Positions 1 through 9,961 are shown, numbered from the stretch's first letter. The stretch is 64,000 nucleotides of DNA from Mycolicibacterium sp. CBMA 226 (GCF_009729075.1 NZ_VTGY01000011.1:558001-622000), one strand, 5' to 3'. Made by a program: numbers and translations. Notes: a model not told the origin generated them from the letters alone.

Positions 1-675
1 CGCGGCTACTCGGCGATCGCGATCAGGGCGGAGATGCCGGCCAACCGCCCTGATGCCGATTCCCTTGACGTTCATCTGCAGCTGCGGTTCAAAGGCGACC
101 AATTGCCCGGTTACGGCTGGGTTTTCCCGCTGGGCGGTGGTCAGGTGAATGTCGGTCTGGGATATGTGAACAGCTACCGGAACTGGCAGCAGATCAACGC
201 CCGCCAACTGCTCGGAGAGTTCCTCGCGGGCCTACCTGCCGAGTGGGAGTTGCCCACAATCGATGAGTTGGCGCGGTCAAAAGCCGTCCGGGCGTGGCGG
301 CTCCCGATGGGATTCACCGTTTGGCCGCCCTGGCGACCGGGCGTGCTGTTCGCCGGAGACGCCCTCGGTGCGGCGCGGCCGGCATCCGGTGCGGGCATCT
401 CGAAAGCGCTCCAATCCGGGCTGGCTGCCGGTGAATGCGCCATCGCGGCATTGACCAACGGCGGCCCGGACGATTTCACCAACTATGCCCAGCGCGTCCA
501 GGCCGCGTGGGGCAAGGAATACCGCCGCGGCCGGTGGTTCCACAAGATGGTCGGAAACCCGGCGGTGGCCAATGCCGGTCTTCGGGTGCTCGACACACTG
601 AGCAGTCCGGTAGTCCGCTCGCGCCTACTGTTCTGGGAGCGCTGGGACGACCCACGGCCGCAGACTCCCCGGTGA
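1..675 (+). CDS. Geranylgeranyl reductase family FAD-dependent oxidoreductase (3' part only)
   Basis: The reading frame is open from the first base, so the gene begins upstream and lacks its N-terminal FAD-binding Rossmann motif here. The visible part opens with RGYSAIAIRAE, followed by GYGWVFPLGGGQVNVGLGY and [20 protein letters not shown], the distal FAD-contacting and active-site blocks of geranylgeranyl-reductase/digeranylgeranylglycerophospholipid-reductase enzymes. Mycobacterial members reduce isoprenoid double bonds, for example in menaquinone side chains (family knowledge). The substrate cannot be told from this fragment. Confidence 0.85.
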   Translation, partial: RGYSAIAIRAEMPANRPDADSLDVHLQLRFKGDQLPGYGWVFPLGGGQVNVGLGYVNSYRNWQQINARQLLGEFLAGLPAEWELPTIDELARSKAVRAWRLPMGFTVWPPWRPGVLFAGDALGAARPASGAGISKALQSGLAAGECAIAALTNGGPDDFTNYAQRVQAAWGKEYRRGRWFHKMVGNPAVANAGLRVLDTLSSPVVRSRLLFWERWDDPRPQTPR

Positions 676-706
676 GCACGTTTCCGTGCCCCCCGGGGAG
701 GTCCGG

Positions 707-1591
707 CTAGTTACCTGGCTTCTGATATGTGGCCAGGGTGACGTCGAGGAGCCCCTCGGTGAAATAGCGTTCGCAACCGCGCAGGTACTTCATGAAGCGT
801 TGATACACGTCCTCTGACTGGACCTCGACGGCCCGCTCATGATTGGTCTCCAGCGAATTGCCCCAGATATTCAATGTTCGTATGTAGTGCGGCCGAAGTG
901 AGATGGTCTCGGGCACCTGGAACCCCGCTTGGACCCCCTGCTCGATCATCATCTGGGTGGTGGGAATTCGGCCGCCCGGGAAAATTTCGGTGACGATGAA
1001 TTTGATGAATCGGGCGGTCTCGAACGTGACCTTCTTGCCGTTCGCGTGCAGATCGTAGGGATGGAAGCCCACGCTGCTCTGGATGGTCATGCGACCGTCG
1101 TCGGGAAGAATGTCGAAACAGTTCTTGAAGAAGTCGGGATAGCGCTCGAAACCGAAATGCTCGAACGCCTCGATGGACACGATCCGGTCCACGGGTTCGT
1201 CGAACTGTTCCCAGCCGCGCAGGAGTACCCGCCGAGATCGGTCGGTGTCGACGTCGTCGAGCAGTTGCTGAGTGAAGGCCCGCTGGTTCTTCGACAACGT
1301 CAACCCGATGACGTTGACGTCGTACTTCTCGACAGCGCGCTTGGCAGTGGCGCCCCAGCCGCAGCCGATGTCCAGGAGCGTCATCCCCGGTTCGAGCGCG
1401 AGTTTGTCGAGGTTGAGGTCGATCTTGGCGAGCTGCGCCTGTTCGAGGTCGAGGGTCGGGGGCTCGAAATAGGCACAACTGTAGGTGCGACTGCGATCCT
1501 GGAACAGCGCAAAGAAATCGTCTGACAAATCGTAGTGGGCTTGGATTTCTTCGAAATGCGGCCGCATTTCCTCACGAGAATCGGTTGACAT
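707..1591 (-). CDS. Mycolic-acid/cyclopropane synthase family SAM methyltransferase
   Basis: This 294-residue protein belongs to the CmaA/MmaA/PcaA family, which modifies meromycolate chains on acyl carrier protein using S-adenosylmethionine. Visible signatures are [14 protein letters not shown] near the N-terminus, TYSCAYFE, the SAM-binding loop LLDIGCGWG and the IEAFEHFG block. The reverse-strand start follows a GGAAAG ribosome-binding site. The paralogue just upstream on the same strand shares the same block order, so they form a tandem pair. Which modification it makes (cyclopropane, methoxy or methyl) cannot be read from the sequence. Confidence 0.93.
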   Translation of the reverse strand: MSTDSREEMRPHFEEIQAHYDLSDDFFALFQDRSRTYSCAYFEPPTLDLEQAQLAKIDLNLDKLALEPGMTLLDIGCGWGATAKRAVEKYDVNVIGLTLSKNQRAFTQQLLDDVDTDRSRRVLLRGWEQFDEPVDRIVSIEAFEHFGFERYPDFFKNCFDILPDDGRMTIQSSVGFHPYDLHANGKKVTFETARFIKFIVTEIFPGGRIPTTQMMIEQGVQAGFQVPETISLRPHYIRTLNIWGNSLETNHERAVEVQSEDVYQRFMKYLRGCERYFTEGLLDVTLATYQKPGN

Positions 1592-1669
1592 GAATTCATG
1601 CTTTCCAGCGCGGCATTACCGTGCCGCGCTTGTTGGTAGCGGTCCGGTGGCAGGGCTCCGGGTGAACCG

Positions 1670-2533
1670 TTATTTCTGCAGGGTGAATTGGTTGACGTCG
1701 ACCTGGCCGCGGCGGAACATTTGCGCGCAGCCGGTGAGGTACCTCATGTAGCGGTCGTAGACCTCGACAGATTGCAGTTCGATGGCCTCGTCGCGGTGTG
1801 CCTCCAGCGCCTCGGCCCACAAATCCAGGGTTCGTGCGTAATGCGGTTGCAGGGACTGGACGCGAGTCACCTTGAATCCGGCCGCGGCGGCGTGCTCATG
1901 GACCATCGGGATCGACGGCAGGCGCCCGCCGGGGAAGATCTCGGTCAAGATGAATTTCACGAATCGGGCGAGTTCGAATGTCAGTGGGATGCCGAGTTCT
2001 GCGGCATGCCGCGGGTCCAGTCCACAGATGGTGTGCAGCAACATGGTGCCGTCGGGTGGGAGTGCGTTGTACGCCATCTGGAAGAACGCCGCATAACGGT
2101 CGTGGCCGAAATGCTCGAAGGCGCCGATCGACACGATCCGGTCGACGGGCTCGCTGTACTGTTCCCACCCTTCGAGCAGCACGCGGCGGGAACGGGTGGT
2201 GTCCAGACCGGCCAGCATCTGGTCGACGTGGGCAGCTTGATTTCTGGACAGCGTCAGGCCGACGACGTCGACGTCGTAGTTCTCGACCGCACGGCGCATG
2301 GTTGCGCCCCAGCCGCAGCCGATGTCGAGCAGTGTCATGCCGGGTTCGAGGCCGAGTTTGCCCAGCGCCAGGTCGATCTTGGCCATCTGGGCTTGTTCGA
2401 GGGTCATGCCCTCGTGTTCGAAATAGGCGCAGCTGTATGTCTGGCTGGGGTCCAGAAATAATCTGAAGAAGTCGTCGGACAGGTCATAGTGCGCTTGGAC
2501 GTCGGCGAAATGCGGTTTGAGGGTTCTTGCCAT
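1670..2533 (-). CDS. Mycolic-acid cyclopropane synthase (PcaA/CmaA-like)
   Basis: This 287-residue SAM-dependent methyltransferase has [39 protein letters not shown] and RIVSIGAFEHFGHDRY. From memory it looks closer to M. tuberculosis PcaA and CmaA than to the methoxymycolate enzymes, but that is recollection and not an alignment. A GGAAAGG ribosome-binding site precedes the ATG. It lies 78 bp upstream of its paralogue and is probably co-transcribed with it. The product would act in the cytosol on ACP-bound meromycolate and shape the outer mycolate membrane. Confidence 0.93.
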   Translation of the reverse strand: MARTLKPHFADVQAHYDLSDDFFRLFLDPSQTYSCAYFEHEGMTLEQAQMAKIDLALGKLGLEPGMTLLDIGCGWGATMRRAVENYDVDVVGLTLSRNQAAHVDQMLAGLDTTRSRRVLLEGWEQYSEPVDRIVSIGAFEHFGHDRYAAFFQMAYNALPPDGTMLLHTICGLDPRHAAELGIPLTFELARFVKFILTEIFPGGRLPSIPMVHEHAAAAGFKVTRVQSLQPHYARTLDLWAEALEAHRDEAIELQSVEVYDRYMRYLTGCAQMFRRGQVDVNQFTLQK

Positions 2534-2720
2534 GACTTTCCTTTCCTGGCGTTCAGGCCGAGGACACGTGCGGGTCTGTGCCGGAGGATGCTCCGAACAT
2601 GTATGCGGTGCCCAAATTCGGTTTGCTGGACAGGAGGGGATTCGTCACCACGGCGGGTGCGGATGGCTCAGCTGCCGGAATTGCTCCCGAGCTCGGCCGG
2701 GGCGAGCCGCCGACCGGCAG

Positions 2721-3359
2721 TCACGACGATTTCGGGCGCGCCGGGCGCAGCCCTGCGGACCGCAACTCCAGCGCCGCCAATTTCCGGATCGCGATGGTGT
2801 CGTGGGTACGCCAGGCGGTCACCGGGTCGTCGGAGACCTCGGTGAGTTTGGCCAATGGCCGGTTGGCCAGCGCGCGCAACGCCAGCAGCTGCTCGCCGGC
2901 GTCGGTCGACGCCAGCGTCACGGCCGTCCACTTGCGGCGGAAGAACCGGATCCGCAGCACCAGCCAGGGCATCGCCACGGCCAGGATCGGCGGCAGCGCC
3001 ACCGCCAGCGCGAGCACCCACGCCAGCCAGCTCGCGGTGCCGTTGAGGTTGTCACCGGCGCCCGCGATGTCGGTCGCCGCGCTCCCGGCCGACCGAAACG
3101 GTGCTCCGAGGGACTTCCCGATCAGGGGTATCCCGTCGGCGTTGTGGCCCGCGGAGCTCAGGCTGCGGGCGACACCGTCGGCACCGTCGTGCAGCTGACG
3201 CCCGGCATCGGCGATGGCGGCGATCGCGCTGTGGACCGCGACACCGACCGAGACCCAGAGGCCGAACCACACCAGCGCGACGATGTCGCTGGTCAGCTGG
3301 GTGAGCAACCGTCCCGGCGTGCGGGCGTAGGGCACGTAGCGCGAACTCATGTCAGCCAT
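2721..3359 (-). CDS. Conserved two-pass membrane protein next to purC (Rv0779c-like)
   Basis: The frame stays open to 3458 inside purC, but the start MADMSSRY at 3359 (or the ATG at 3350) avoids overlap with the divergent purC promoter. The protein of about 212 residues has one hydrophobic segment near residues 20-40 (DIVALVWFGLWVSVGVAV), a central loop and a second segment (ASWLAWVLALAVALPPILAV), then a charged cytosolic tail. A membrane protein of this kind sits in the same place beside purC in M. tuberculosis. Its function is unknown. Confidence 0.75.
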   Translation of the reverse strand: MADMSSRYVPYARTPGRLLTQLTSDIVALVWFGLWVSVGVAVHSAIAAIADAGRQLHDGADGVARSLSSAGHNADGIPLIGKSLGAPFRSAGSAATDIAGAGDNLNGTASWLAWVLALAVALPPILAVAMPWLVLRIRFFRRKWTAVTLASTDAGEQLLALRALANRPLAKLTEVSDDPVTAWRTHDTIAIRKLAALELRSAGLRPARPKSS

Positions 3360-3368
3360 CCCAACAGA

Positions 3369-3374
3369 TAGGGT
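3369..3374 (+). promoter_or_regulatory. -10 hexamer of leaderless purC promoter
   Basis: TAGGGT ends 6 nt before the purC ATG, so the transcript should start at or near the start codon. No Shine-Dalgarno sequence is seen. Confidence 0.6.
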
Positions 3375-3380
3375 GGTCCG

Positions 3381-4280
3381 ATGCGCCCAGCTTTGTCCGA
3401 CTACCGGCATCTGACCAGCGGCAAGGTTCGCGATCTGTATCGCATCGACGACGACCACCTGCTGTTCGTCGCCTCAGACCGGATCTCGGCTTTCGATTAC
3501 GTCCTCGACAGCGAGATTCCGGACAAGGGCCGGGTCCTGACCGCCATGAGCGTCTTCTTCTTCGAGTACCTGGCGGAGCAACTGGGCACCGCCAACCATC
3601 TCGCCGGTCCGGCCGACGACGAGCGCATCCCCGCCGAGGTACTGGGCCGCGCCCTGGTGGTGCGCAGCCTCGAGATGTTGCCGGTCGAGTGTGTGGCGCG
3701 CGGGTACCTGACCGGTTCGGGCCTCATCGACTACCGCGAGACGGGCCAGGTGTGCGGCATCGCCCTGCCGGCGGGGCTCACCGAGGCCAGCCGGTTCGCC
3801 GAGCCGCTGTTCACGCCGGCGACCAAGGCCGAGATCGGCGCGCACGACGAGAACATCGCGTTCGACGCCGTCGAGAAGCTGGTGGGTATCGAGCGTGCGA
3901 AGGAGCTGCGCGACGAGACCCTCAAGGTCTACAGCGCCGCCGCCGCGCACGCGCTGACCAAGGGAATCATCCTGGCGGACACCAAGTTCGAGTTCGGGGT
4001 CGACGCCGACGGCGGGCTCGTGCTGGCGGACGAAGCGCTGACGCCGGACTCGTCGCGGTACTGGCCGGTGGACGGTTACACCGAAGGGGTGGTGCAGCCC
4101 AGCTTCGACAAGCAGTTCGTCCGGAACTGGCTGACCGGCCCGGACTCCGGTTGGGACCGCGCGGGCGACACCCCGCCGCCGGCATTGCCCGACGACATCG
4201 TCGAGGCCACCCGGGCGCGATACATCGAAGCGTACGAACGGATTTCCGGCCGCCGGTTCGCTGATTGGTACGGCGCATGA
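3381..4280 (+). CDS. purC: Phosphoribosylaminoimidazole-succinocarboxamide synthase (SAICAR synthetase)
   Basis: PurC condenses CAIR with aspartate using ATP to form SAICAR in IMP synthesis. The 299-residue protein begins with the nucleotide-binding segment [27 protein letters not shown] and carries [17 protein letters not shown] and LADTKFEFG, all diagnostic of the family. Length fits the mycobacterial enzyme. The start is supported by the -10 hexamer 6 nt upstream. Its stop overlaps the next start codon in an ATGA, so ptrB is translationally coupled. Confidence 0.97.
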   Translation: MRPALSDYRHLTSGKVRDLYRIDDDHLLFVASDRISAFDYVLDSEIPDKGRVLTAMSVFFFEYLAEQLGTANHLAGPADDERIPAEVLGRALVVRSLEMLPVECVARGYLTGSGLIDYRETGQVCGIALPAGLTEASRFAEPLFTPATKAEIGAHDENIAFDAVEKLVGIERAKELRDETLKVYSAAAAHALTKGIILADTKFEFGVDADGGLVLADEALTPDSSRYWPVDGYTEGVVQPSFDKQFVRNWLTGPDSGWDRAGDTPPPALPDDIVEATRARYIEAYERISGRRFADWYGA

Positions 4281-6433
4281 GCACCCCACCGATCGCCAAG
4301 CGGGTCGACCATCGCCGCGAACACCACGGCGATGTGTTCATCGACCCCTACGAGTGGATGCGCGACAAGAACGATCCCGAGGTGATCGCGCTCCTGAATG
4401 CGGAGAACGCGTACACCGAGGAGATCACCGCGCCGCTGGAACCGTTGCGGCAGAAGATCTTCGACGAGATCAAGGCGCGCACCAAGGAGACCGACCTGTC
4501 GGTGCCGACGCGTCGCGGTGACTGGTGGTACTACGCCCGCAGCTTCGAGGGCAAGCAGTACAGCGTGCACTGCCGGTGCCCCATCAGCGATCCCGACGAC
4601 TGGACGCCACCGCAGCTCGACGAGCACACCGAGGTTCCCGGCGAGCAGGTGCTGCTGGACGAGAACGTCGAGGCCGAGGGCCATGACTTCTTCTCACTCG
4701 GCGCGGCCACCGTCAGCGTCGATGCAAACATCCTCGCGTACTCCGTCGACACCGTCGGCGACGAGCGGTACACGCTGAAGTTCAAGGATTTACGCACCGG
4801 CGAGCTGTACGACGACCGCATCACCGGCATCGGCGCCGGCGGCACGTGGGCCGCCGACAACCGGACGCTCTACTACGTCACGGTCGACGATGCCTGGCGG
4901 CCGGACACCGTCTGGCGGCACCGGCTGGGCTCCGGGCTGCCCGGCGAGAAGGTGCACCACGAATCGGACGAACGGTTCTGGGTCGGCGTCGGACGCACGC
5001 GCAGCGACAAGTACATCTTCATCGCCGCCGGCAGCGCCGTCACCTCCGAGGTGCGTTATGCCGACGCGGGCGACGCCAAGGCCGAGTTCACCGTGGTGGT
5101 GCCGCGCAAGGACGCTGTGGAGTACTCGGTCGAACACGCGGTGATCGGCGGCGCGGATCGGTTCCTGATCCTGCACAACGACGGCGCCGAGAACTTCACG
5201 CTGGTCGACGTGCCGGTGTCCGATGCCCCACTGACCAGCCTCGAGCACGCCCGCACGCTGATCGAGCACCGCGACGACGTCCGGCTGGACGGTGTCGACG
5301 CGTTCGCCGACCAACTGGTCGTCAGCTATCGGCGTGCGGCATTGCCGCGGATTCAGTTGTGGCCATTCGATTCCGAGGGCAACTACCAGGAGCCCCAGGA
5401 AATCTCCTTCGAATCGGAGCTGATGTCGGTCGGTCTGTCGGGCAATCCGAACTGGTCGTCGCCGCGGCTGCGGGTGGGGGCGACGTCGTTCGTCATCCCG
5501 GTGCGCATCTATGACCTGGATCTGGCCACCGGTGAACGAATCCTGTTGCGCGAGCAGCCGGTTCTCGGTGATTACCGGCCGGAGGACTACCTGGAGCGGC
5601 GGGACTGGGCCGTGGCCGCCGACGGCACGAAGGTCCCGCTGTCGATCATCCAGCGGGCGGGCGCGCCGACCCCGGCGCCGGCGCTGTTGTACGGCTACGG
5701 TGCCTACGAATCCTGCGAGGACCCGCGTTTCTCGATCGCGCGGCTGTCGCTGCTGGACCGCGGCGTGGTGTTCGTCATCGCCCATGTGCGTGGCGGCGGA
5801 GAGCTGGGGCGCGGCTGGTACGAGCACGGCAAGCTGCTGGAGAAGAAGAACACCTTCACCGACTTCATCAGTGCCGCAGAGCATCTGATCGCCACGGGCG
5901 TCACCCGGCCGGAGAATCTCGTGGCTCTCGGCGGCAGTGCCGGCGGTCTGCTGATGGGTGCGGTGGCCAACATGGCGCCGCAGTTGTTCGCCGGCATCCT
6001 GGCGCAGGTGCCGTTCGTCGACGCGCTGACCACCATTCTCGATCCCTCGTTGCCGCTCACGGTCACCGAATGGGACGAGTGGGGTAATCCGTTGGCGGAC
6101 AAGGACGTGTACGACTACATGAAGTCCTACACGCCCTACGAGAACGTCACGGCCCAGGACTATCCGAGCATCCTGGCGATGACGTCGCTGAACGACACCC
6201 GCGTGTACTATGTCGAGCCGGCCAAATGGGTTGCGGCCCTGCGTGCCACCAAGACCGACGATCATCCCGTCTTGCTCAAGACCGAGATGGCGGCCGGGCA
6301 CGGCGGCACGAGCGGGCGCTACGAACGCTGGAAAGAAGCCGCGTTCCAGTACGCCTGGGTGCTAGCCACCGCGAGCCGCGACAAATATGGCAGCGGCCAG
6401 GTAGACGACCTCCTGGACGGAGCGCACGCCTAG
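4277..6433 (+). CDS. ptrB: Oligopeptidase B (prolyl oligopeptidase family S9 serine protease)
   Basis: The enzyme cleaves short peptides after basic residues. The start was set at the ATG overlapping the purC stop (ATGA), giving 718 residues. An N-terminal seven-bladed propeller is expected, followed by the alpha/beta hydrolase domain. The nucleophile is Ser554 in LGGSAGG, with Asp640 in SLNDTRV and His675 in AAGHGG completing the triad. In M. tuberculosis the locus is annotated as two pieces, ptrBa and ptrBb; here the frame is intact. The last 72 bp overlap the convergent DoxX gene. Confidence 0.95.
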   Translation: MSTPPIAKRVDHRREHHGDVFIDPYEWMRDKNDPEVIALLNAENAYTEEITAPLEPLRQKIFDEIKARTKETDLSVPTRRGDWWYYARSFEGKQYSVHCRCPISDPDDWTPPQLDEHTEVPGEQVLLDENVEAEGHDFFSLGAATVSVDANILAYSVDTVGDERYTLKFKDLRTGELYDDRITGIGAGGTWAADNRTLYYVTVDDAWRPDTVWRHRLGSGLPGEKVHHESDERFWVGVGRTRSDKYIFIAAGSAVTSEVRYADAGDAKAEFTVVVPRKDAVEYSVEHAVIGGADRFLILHNDGAENFTLVDVPVSDAPLTSLEHARTLIEHRDDVRLDGVDAFADQLVVSYRRAALPRIQLWPFDSEGNYQEPQEISFESELMSVGLSGNPNWSSPRLRVGATSFVIPVRIYDLDLATGERILLREQPVLGDYRPEDYLERRDWAVAADGTKVPLSIIQRAGAPTPAPALLYGYGAYESCEDPRFSIARLSLLDRGVVFVIAHVRGGGELGRGWYEHGKLLEKKNTFTDFISAAEHLIATGVTRPENLVALGGSAGGLLMGAVANMAPQLFAGILAQVPFVDALTTILDPSLPLTVTEWDEWGNPLADKDVYDYMKSYTPYENVTAQDYPSILAMTSLNDTRVYYVEPAKWVAALRATKTDDHPVLLKTEMAAGHGGTSGRYERWKEAAFQYAWVLATASRDKYGSGQVDDLLDGAHA

Positions 6434-6823
6434 GTTCGACGCCATGGATGGCGGGGTGTCGGGCATCTGCGCGGCGTAGATGTTGGCCGGGAACATAGCG
6501 AGCATCAACAGGAACAGGCAGCTGGCGGCTGCGACGCGGGTGGGCGGAAACAGGAGTCCGACGGCGCCGACGAGTTCGAGTACGCCGGTGACGGCCACCA
6601 GCCGTTCCGGCGACGGCAGCCGCGGTGGGACGATCGCGATCATGTCGCGCCGCATGCCCGGGGTGAAGTGTGCGACGCCGGTCATGAAGAACATCAGGGC
6701 CAAGCCGACCGCGATGGCGCTCGGCCAGCTGTTGACGTAACCAACTCCGAGCCAGCCGGCTACGCGCGCGGCCAAGCTGCCCAGCACAAGAGCGAGAAGA
6801 ACGGCCATGGGCTGCGCCTCCAT
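6362..6823 (-). CDS. DoxX-family membrane protein
   Basis: This 153-residue protein has four hydrophobic segments and the DoxX-type motif FFMTGVAHFTPGMRRDMI, with TGVLELVGAVGLLFPP after it. It is divergent from a TetR gene, and a palindrome overlaps its 5' end, so TetR probably represses it. Its 3' end overlaps ptrB by 72 bp in antiparallel orientation; the overlap encodes its last transmembrane helix ([12 protein letters not shown]), which argues that the overlap is genuine. Function is unknown; DoxX-like proteins have been linked to redox or detoxification roles. Confidence 0.85.
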   Translation of the reverse strand: MEAQPMAVLLALVLGSLAARVAGWLGVGYVNSWPSAIAVGLALMFFMTGVAHFTPGMRRDMIAIVPPRLPSPERLVAVTGVLELVGAVGLLFPPTRVAAASCLFLLMLAMFPANIYAAQMPDTPPSMASNLGVRSVQEVVYLAAAIFVAARGG

Positions 6824-6824
6824 A

Positions 6825-6843
6825 ATCTAGTCAACGTCTAGAT
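6825..6843. promoter_or_regulatory. Palindromic operator between DoxX and TetR genes
   Basis: ATCTAG, a 7-nt spacer and CTAGAT form a perfect 6-bp inverted repeat immediately upstream of the doxX start and about 45 bp before tetR. Position and symmetry fit a TetR dimer site controlling both genes. Confidence 0.6.
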
Positions 6844-6876
6844 CGAAGGATAACCTGGAACTTGTCACTGTCAAGA

Positions 6877-6882
6877 TAGGAT
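6877..6882 (+). promoter_or_regulatory. -10 hexamer of leaderless tetR promoter
   Basis: TAGGAT ends 6 nt before the ATG at 6889. Confidence 0.5.
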
Positions 6883-6888
6883 GCGGTC

Positions 6889-7440
6889 ATGCCCAGGCGG
6901 AGCTATCACCACGGCGATCTGAAGTCCGTCATCCTGGCACAGGCGGCCGAGCTGGTAGCCGAACGCGGCGCCGACGGCATCTCATTGCGTGAGTTGGCCC
7001 GCGCCGCCGGGGTTTCGCATGCGGCGCCGGCGCATCACTTCACCGACCGGCGGGGGTTGTTCACCGCGCTGGCGACCGAGGGTTTCGCGCAGCTGGCTGC
7101 TGCCCTCAGCGCCGCCCAGCCCGAATTCGCGGACGCCGCAAGGGCTTACGTTCGGTTCGCTCTCGACCACCCCGGCCACTACGCCGTCATGTTCGACCGG
7201 ATGCTCTACGACGCGGCCGACCCCGAGCTGCGCGCCGCCGAAGCAGCGGCCGCCGCCGAGCTCACCAGCGGCATCGCGACCCTCGCCGACTCCAACGCGC
7301 AGAACGACCCCGTCGGCTCGGCGCTGGCCGCCTGGTCGCTGGTGCACGGCTTCGCGCTCCTGACCCTCAACGATGCGGTGACCGAAAGCGACCCCGTCGA
7401 CACCGCCGAACGCCTCGCGCGGATCCTCTTCTCCGGCTAG
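6889..7440 (+). CDS. TetR/AcrR family transcriptional regulator
   Basis: This 183-residue protein has an N-terminal helix-turn-helix around residues 25-50 (ISLRELARAAGVSHAAPAHHF, then DRRGLFTALA), typical of TetR regulators. A C-terminal ligand-binding domain carries AAWSLVHGFALLTL, which resembles the WHG type. It is transcribed away from the DoxX gene and likely represses that gene and itself through the 6825-6843 palindrome. The ligand is unknown. Confidence 0.93.
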   Translation: MPRRSYHHGDLKSVILAQAAELVAERGADGISLRELARAAGVSHAAPAHHFTDRRGLFTALATEGFAQLAAALSAAQPEFADAARAYVRFALDHPGHYAVMFDRMLYDAADPELRAAEAAAAAELTSGIATLADSNAQNDPVGSALAAWSLVHGFALLTLNDAVTESDPVDTAERLARILFSG

Positions 7441-7562
7441 CCCGCGTCTCCCGCACCCACCTCCCGCGAGCCGCTCGCAGGGTGGGAGAACAAGGCCCAG
7501 TGTTCAGGCGGCACCAATGTGACGGCAACCATCGGGACACCTGACGTTGTCACACTGCTTAC

Positions 7563-8267
7563 ATGGCTGGCCAACTGATCGTCTCGATCTCGGGCATCCG
7601 GGACCGCACCCTGGGTGATGTCGCCGACTTCTGTCGCGAACTCGACGTCCGGCAGATTCCCGCATCGCTGCTGGTCGCCCCGCGGCTCAAGGGCGGTTAT
7701 CGGCTGGACCGTGACACCACCACGGTGGACTGGCTGACGGCCCGCCGCGCCGGCGGGGCCGCGGTGCTGCTGCACGGGTTCGACGAAGCGGCCAGCAAGA
7801 AGCGCCGCGGTGAGTTCGCCGCGCTGCCCGCCCACGAGGCCAACCTGCGGCTCATGGGCGCCGATCGGGTGCTCGAGCACCTGGGCCTGCGCACCCGCCT
7901 GTTCGCGGCGCCCGGCTGGACGGCATCACAAGGTACCGTGACGGCGTTGCCGCGCAACGGTTTCCGGTTGCTGGCCGGCGACGGTGGCATCACCGACCTG
8001 GTGCGGTCGTCGACACAGCGGGCCCGGGTCCTCGGCATCGGCGAGGGGTTCCTGACCGAGCCCTGGTGGTGTCGCACCCTGGTGCTGTCCGCCGAGCGCA
8101 CCGCCCGCCGTGGCGGCACCGTCCGGCTGGCCGTGGCCGCCTCCCAACTGCGGCGCAGCGGGCCACGGCAGGCCATGCTCGACGCTGTCGACCTCGCTCT
8201 CATGCACGGCTGCGCCCCCGCGCCTTACGCGTGGACCCCCGATGCGGCATTGAACGAGGCAGCCTGA
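7563..8267 (+). CDS. DUF2334 (polysaccharide deacetylase-like) protein
   Basis: The 234-residue product has VSISGIRDRTLGDVADFCREL, the SLLVAPRLKGG block, LLHGFDE and RLFAAPGWTASQGTVTAL, the layout of DUF2334 proteins, which share the deacetylase NodB-like barrel. It has no signal peptide. It sits upstream of the flavin dehydrogenase, as in the M. tuberculosis Rv0784-Rv0785 pair. The true substrate is unknown. Confidence 0.75.
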   Translation: MAGQLIVSISGIRDRTLGDVADFCRELDVRQIPASLLVAPRLKGGYRLDRDTTTVDWLTARRAGGAAVLLHGFDEAASKKRRGEFAALPAHEANLRLMGADRVLEHLGLRTRLFAAPGWTASQGTVTALPRNGFRLLAGDGGITDLVRSSTQRARVLGIGEGFLTEPWWCRTLVLSAERTARRGGTVRLAVAASQLRRSGPRQAMLDAVDLALMHGCAPAPYAWTPDAALNEAA

Positions 8268-8304
8268 ACCTGAGCCATCTACTCGCCAACCGCGAGGAGG
8301 ACGC

Positions 8305-8310
8305 TAGCGT
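8305..8310 (+). promoter_or_regulatory. -10 hexamer of leaderless promoter
   Basis: TAGCGT ends 6 nt before the ATG of the flavin dehydrogenase at 8317. Confidence 0.5.
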
Positions 8311-8316
8311 GGCCCC

Positions 8317-9957
8317 ATGGACGCTGACGTCATCGTGGTGGGGGCTGGGTTGGCCGGACTGGTCGCTGCCGCTGAACTTCTCGAGCGCGGCCGGTCGGTT
8401 CTGATCGTCGACCAGGAGAACGAGGCCAACATCGGCGGCCAGGCGTTCTGGTCGTTCGGCGGACTGTTCTTCGTCGACAGCGCCGAACAACGGCGCGTCG
8501 GTATCCGCGACAGCTACGAGCGGGCGCTGGAGGACTGGCTGCGCACCGCAGGATTCGACCGCGACGAAGACCACTGGCCCGAGCAGTGGGCGCGGGCCTA
8601 CGTCGACTTCGCCGCCGGCGAGAAGCGCAGCTGGCTGCGGGAGCGGGGCCTGCAGACCTTCGCCCTGGTCGGCTGGGCCGAACGCGGCGGCTGGGACGGC
8701 AAAGGACCGGGCAACTCGGTGCCGCGCTTCCACATCACCTGGGGCACCGGTCCGGCATTGGTCGACATCTTCGCCCGACGGGTCGTGGGTCAGCCGAAAG
8801 TGCGTTTCGCGCACCGGCATCGGGTCGACGAGCTGGTCGTCGACGGCGGCGCCGTCACCGGGGTGCGCGGTGCGGTGCTGGAACCGTCCACCACCGCCCG
8901 CGGTGCAGCATCGTCGCGTAACACCGTGGGGGAGTTCGAATTCCGGGCGCAGGCGGTGATCCTCGCCAGCGGTGGCATCGGCGGTAACCACGACCTGGTG
9001 CGCGAGAACTGGCCCAAGCGCATGGGCCGGGTGCCGGGCCAGTTACTGTCCGGCGTGCCCGCGCACGTCGACGGCCGCATGCTCGGCATCAGCCAGGCCG
9101 CCGGCGCGAGCGTCATCAACAACGACCGGATGTGGCACTACACGGAGGGCATCACCAACTACGACCCGATCTGGCCGCTGCACGGCATCCGCATCCTGCC
9201 CGGCCCGTCGTCGCTGTGGCTGGACGCCACCGGCAAGCGGCTGCCCGATCCGCTGTACCCGGGCTACGACACGCTGGGCACGCTGGAGTACATCTGCCAA
9301 ACCGGTTACGACTACACGTGGTTCGTGCTCGACCAGAGCATCATCGCCAAGGAGTTCGGTCTGTCCGGGCAGGAGCAGAATCCCGATCTCACGGGCAAGA
9401 ACCTGCTGGAGGTGCTGGGACGCAGCCGCGGTGGCGGCCCCGCCCCGGTACGGGCGTTCGTCGACAAGGGCGTGGACTTCGTGTCGGCGAATACGCTGCG
9501 GGACTTGGTTTCTGCCATGAACAAGGTGCCCGACGTCGAACCCCTGGACTACGCGACCGTCGAGGCCGAGGTCGCCGCCCGCGACGACGAGATGACCAGG
9601 AAGCTCAGCAGTGACGGCCAGACCGTGGCCTACCGCGCCGCGCGCTCCTATCTGCCCGACCGGCTGGCCCGCATCGCTGGACCGCACAAACTGACCGACC
9701 CCAAGGCCGGTCCGATGATCGCCGTCAAGCTGCACATCCTGACACGAAAATCGTTGGGCGGCTTGCATACCGACCTGGATTCCCGCGTGCTGACGCCGGC
9801 GGGTGCGGTGCTCGACGGGCTGTACGCGGCCGGCGAGGCGGCCGGTTTCGGTGGCGGTGGCGTGCACGGCTATCGGGCGCTGGAAGGCACCTTCCTGGGT
9901 GGCTGCATCTTCTCCGGCCGGGCCGCCGGGCGCGCTGCTGCCCGCGCCGTCGGCTGA
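8317..9957 (+). CDS. FAD-binding dehydrogenase (fumarate reductase/ketosteroid dehydrogenase flavoprotein fold)
   Basis: The 546-residue protein opens with the dinucleotide-binding motif DVIVVGAGLAGLVAAAELLE and ends with the FAD-contacting block LYAAGEAAGFGGGGVHGYRA followed by GTFLGGCIFSGRAAGR. This is the layout of flavoproteins related to fumarate reductase and 3-ketosteroid dehydrogenase. An ortholog sits at the same position in M. tuberculosis (Rv0785). The natural substrate is not evident. Confidence 0.93.
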   Translation: MDADVIVVGAGLAGLVAAAELLERGRSVLIVDQENEANIGGQAFWSFGGLFFVDSAEQRRVGIRDSYERALEDWLRTAGFDRDEDHWPEQWARAYVDFAAGEKRSWLRERGLQTFALVGWAERGGWDGKGPGNSVPRFHITWGTGPALVDIFARRVVGQPKVRFAHRHRVDELVVDGGAVTGVRGAVLEPSTTARGAASSRNTVGEFEFRAQAVILASGGIGGNHDLVRENWPKRMGRVPGQLLSGVPAHVDGRMLGISQAAGASVINNDRMWHYTEGITNYDPIWPLHGIRILPGPSSLWLDATGKRLPDPLYPGYDTLGTLEYICQTGYDYTWFVLDQSIIAKEFGLSGQEQNPDLTGKNLLEVLGRSRGGGPAPVRAFVDKGVDFVSANTLRDLVSAMNKVPDVEPLDYATVEAEVAARDDEMTRKLSSDGQTVAYRAARSYLPDRLARIAGPHKLTDPKAGPMIAVKLHILTRKSLGGLHTDLDSRVLTPAGAVLDGLYAAGEAAGFGGGGVHGYRALEGTFLGGCIFSGRAAGRAAARAVG

Positions 9958-9961
9958 ATTC

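Noticed and set aside
4790..6301. 503-codon reverse-strand frame across ptrB
   Set aside because: It is fully antisense to a clear oligopeptidase, has no start signals and reads as high-GC shadow sequence rich in Arg, Gly and His without domains.
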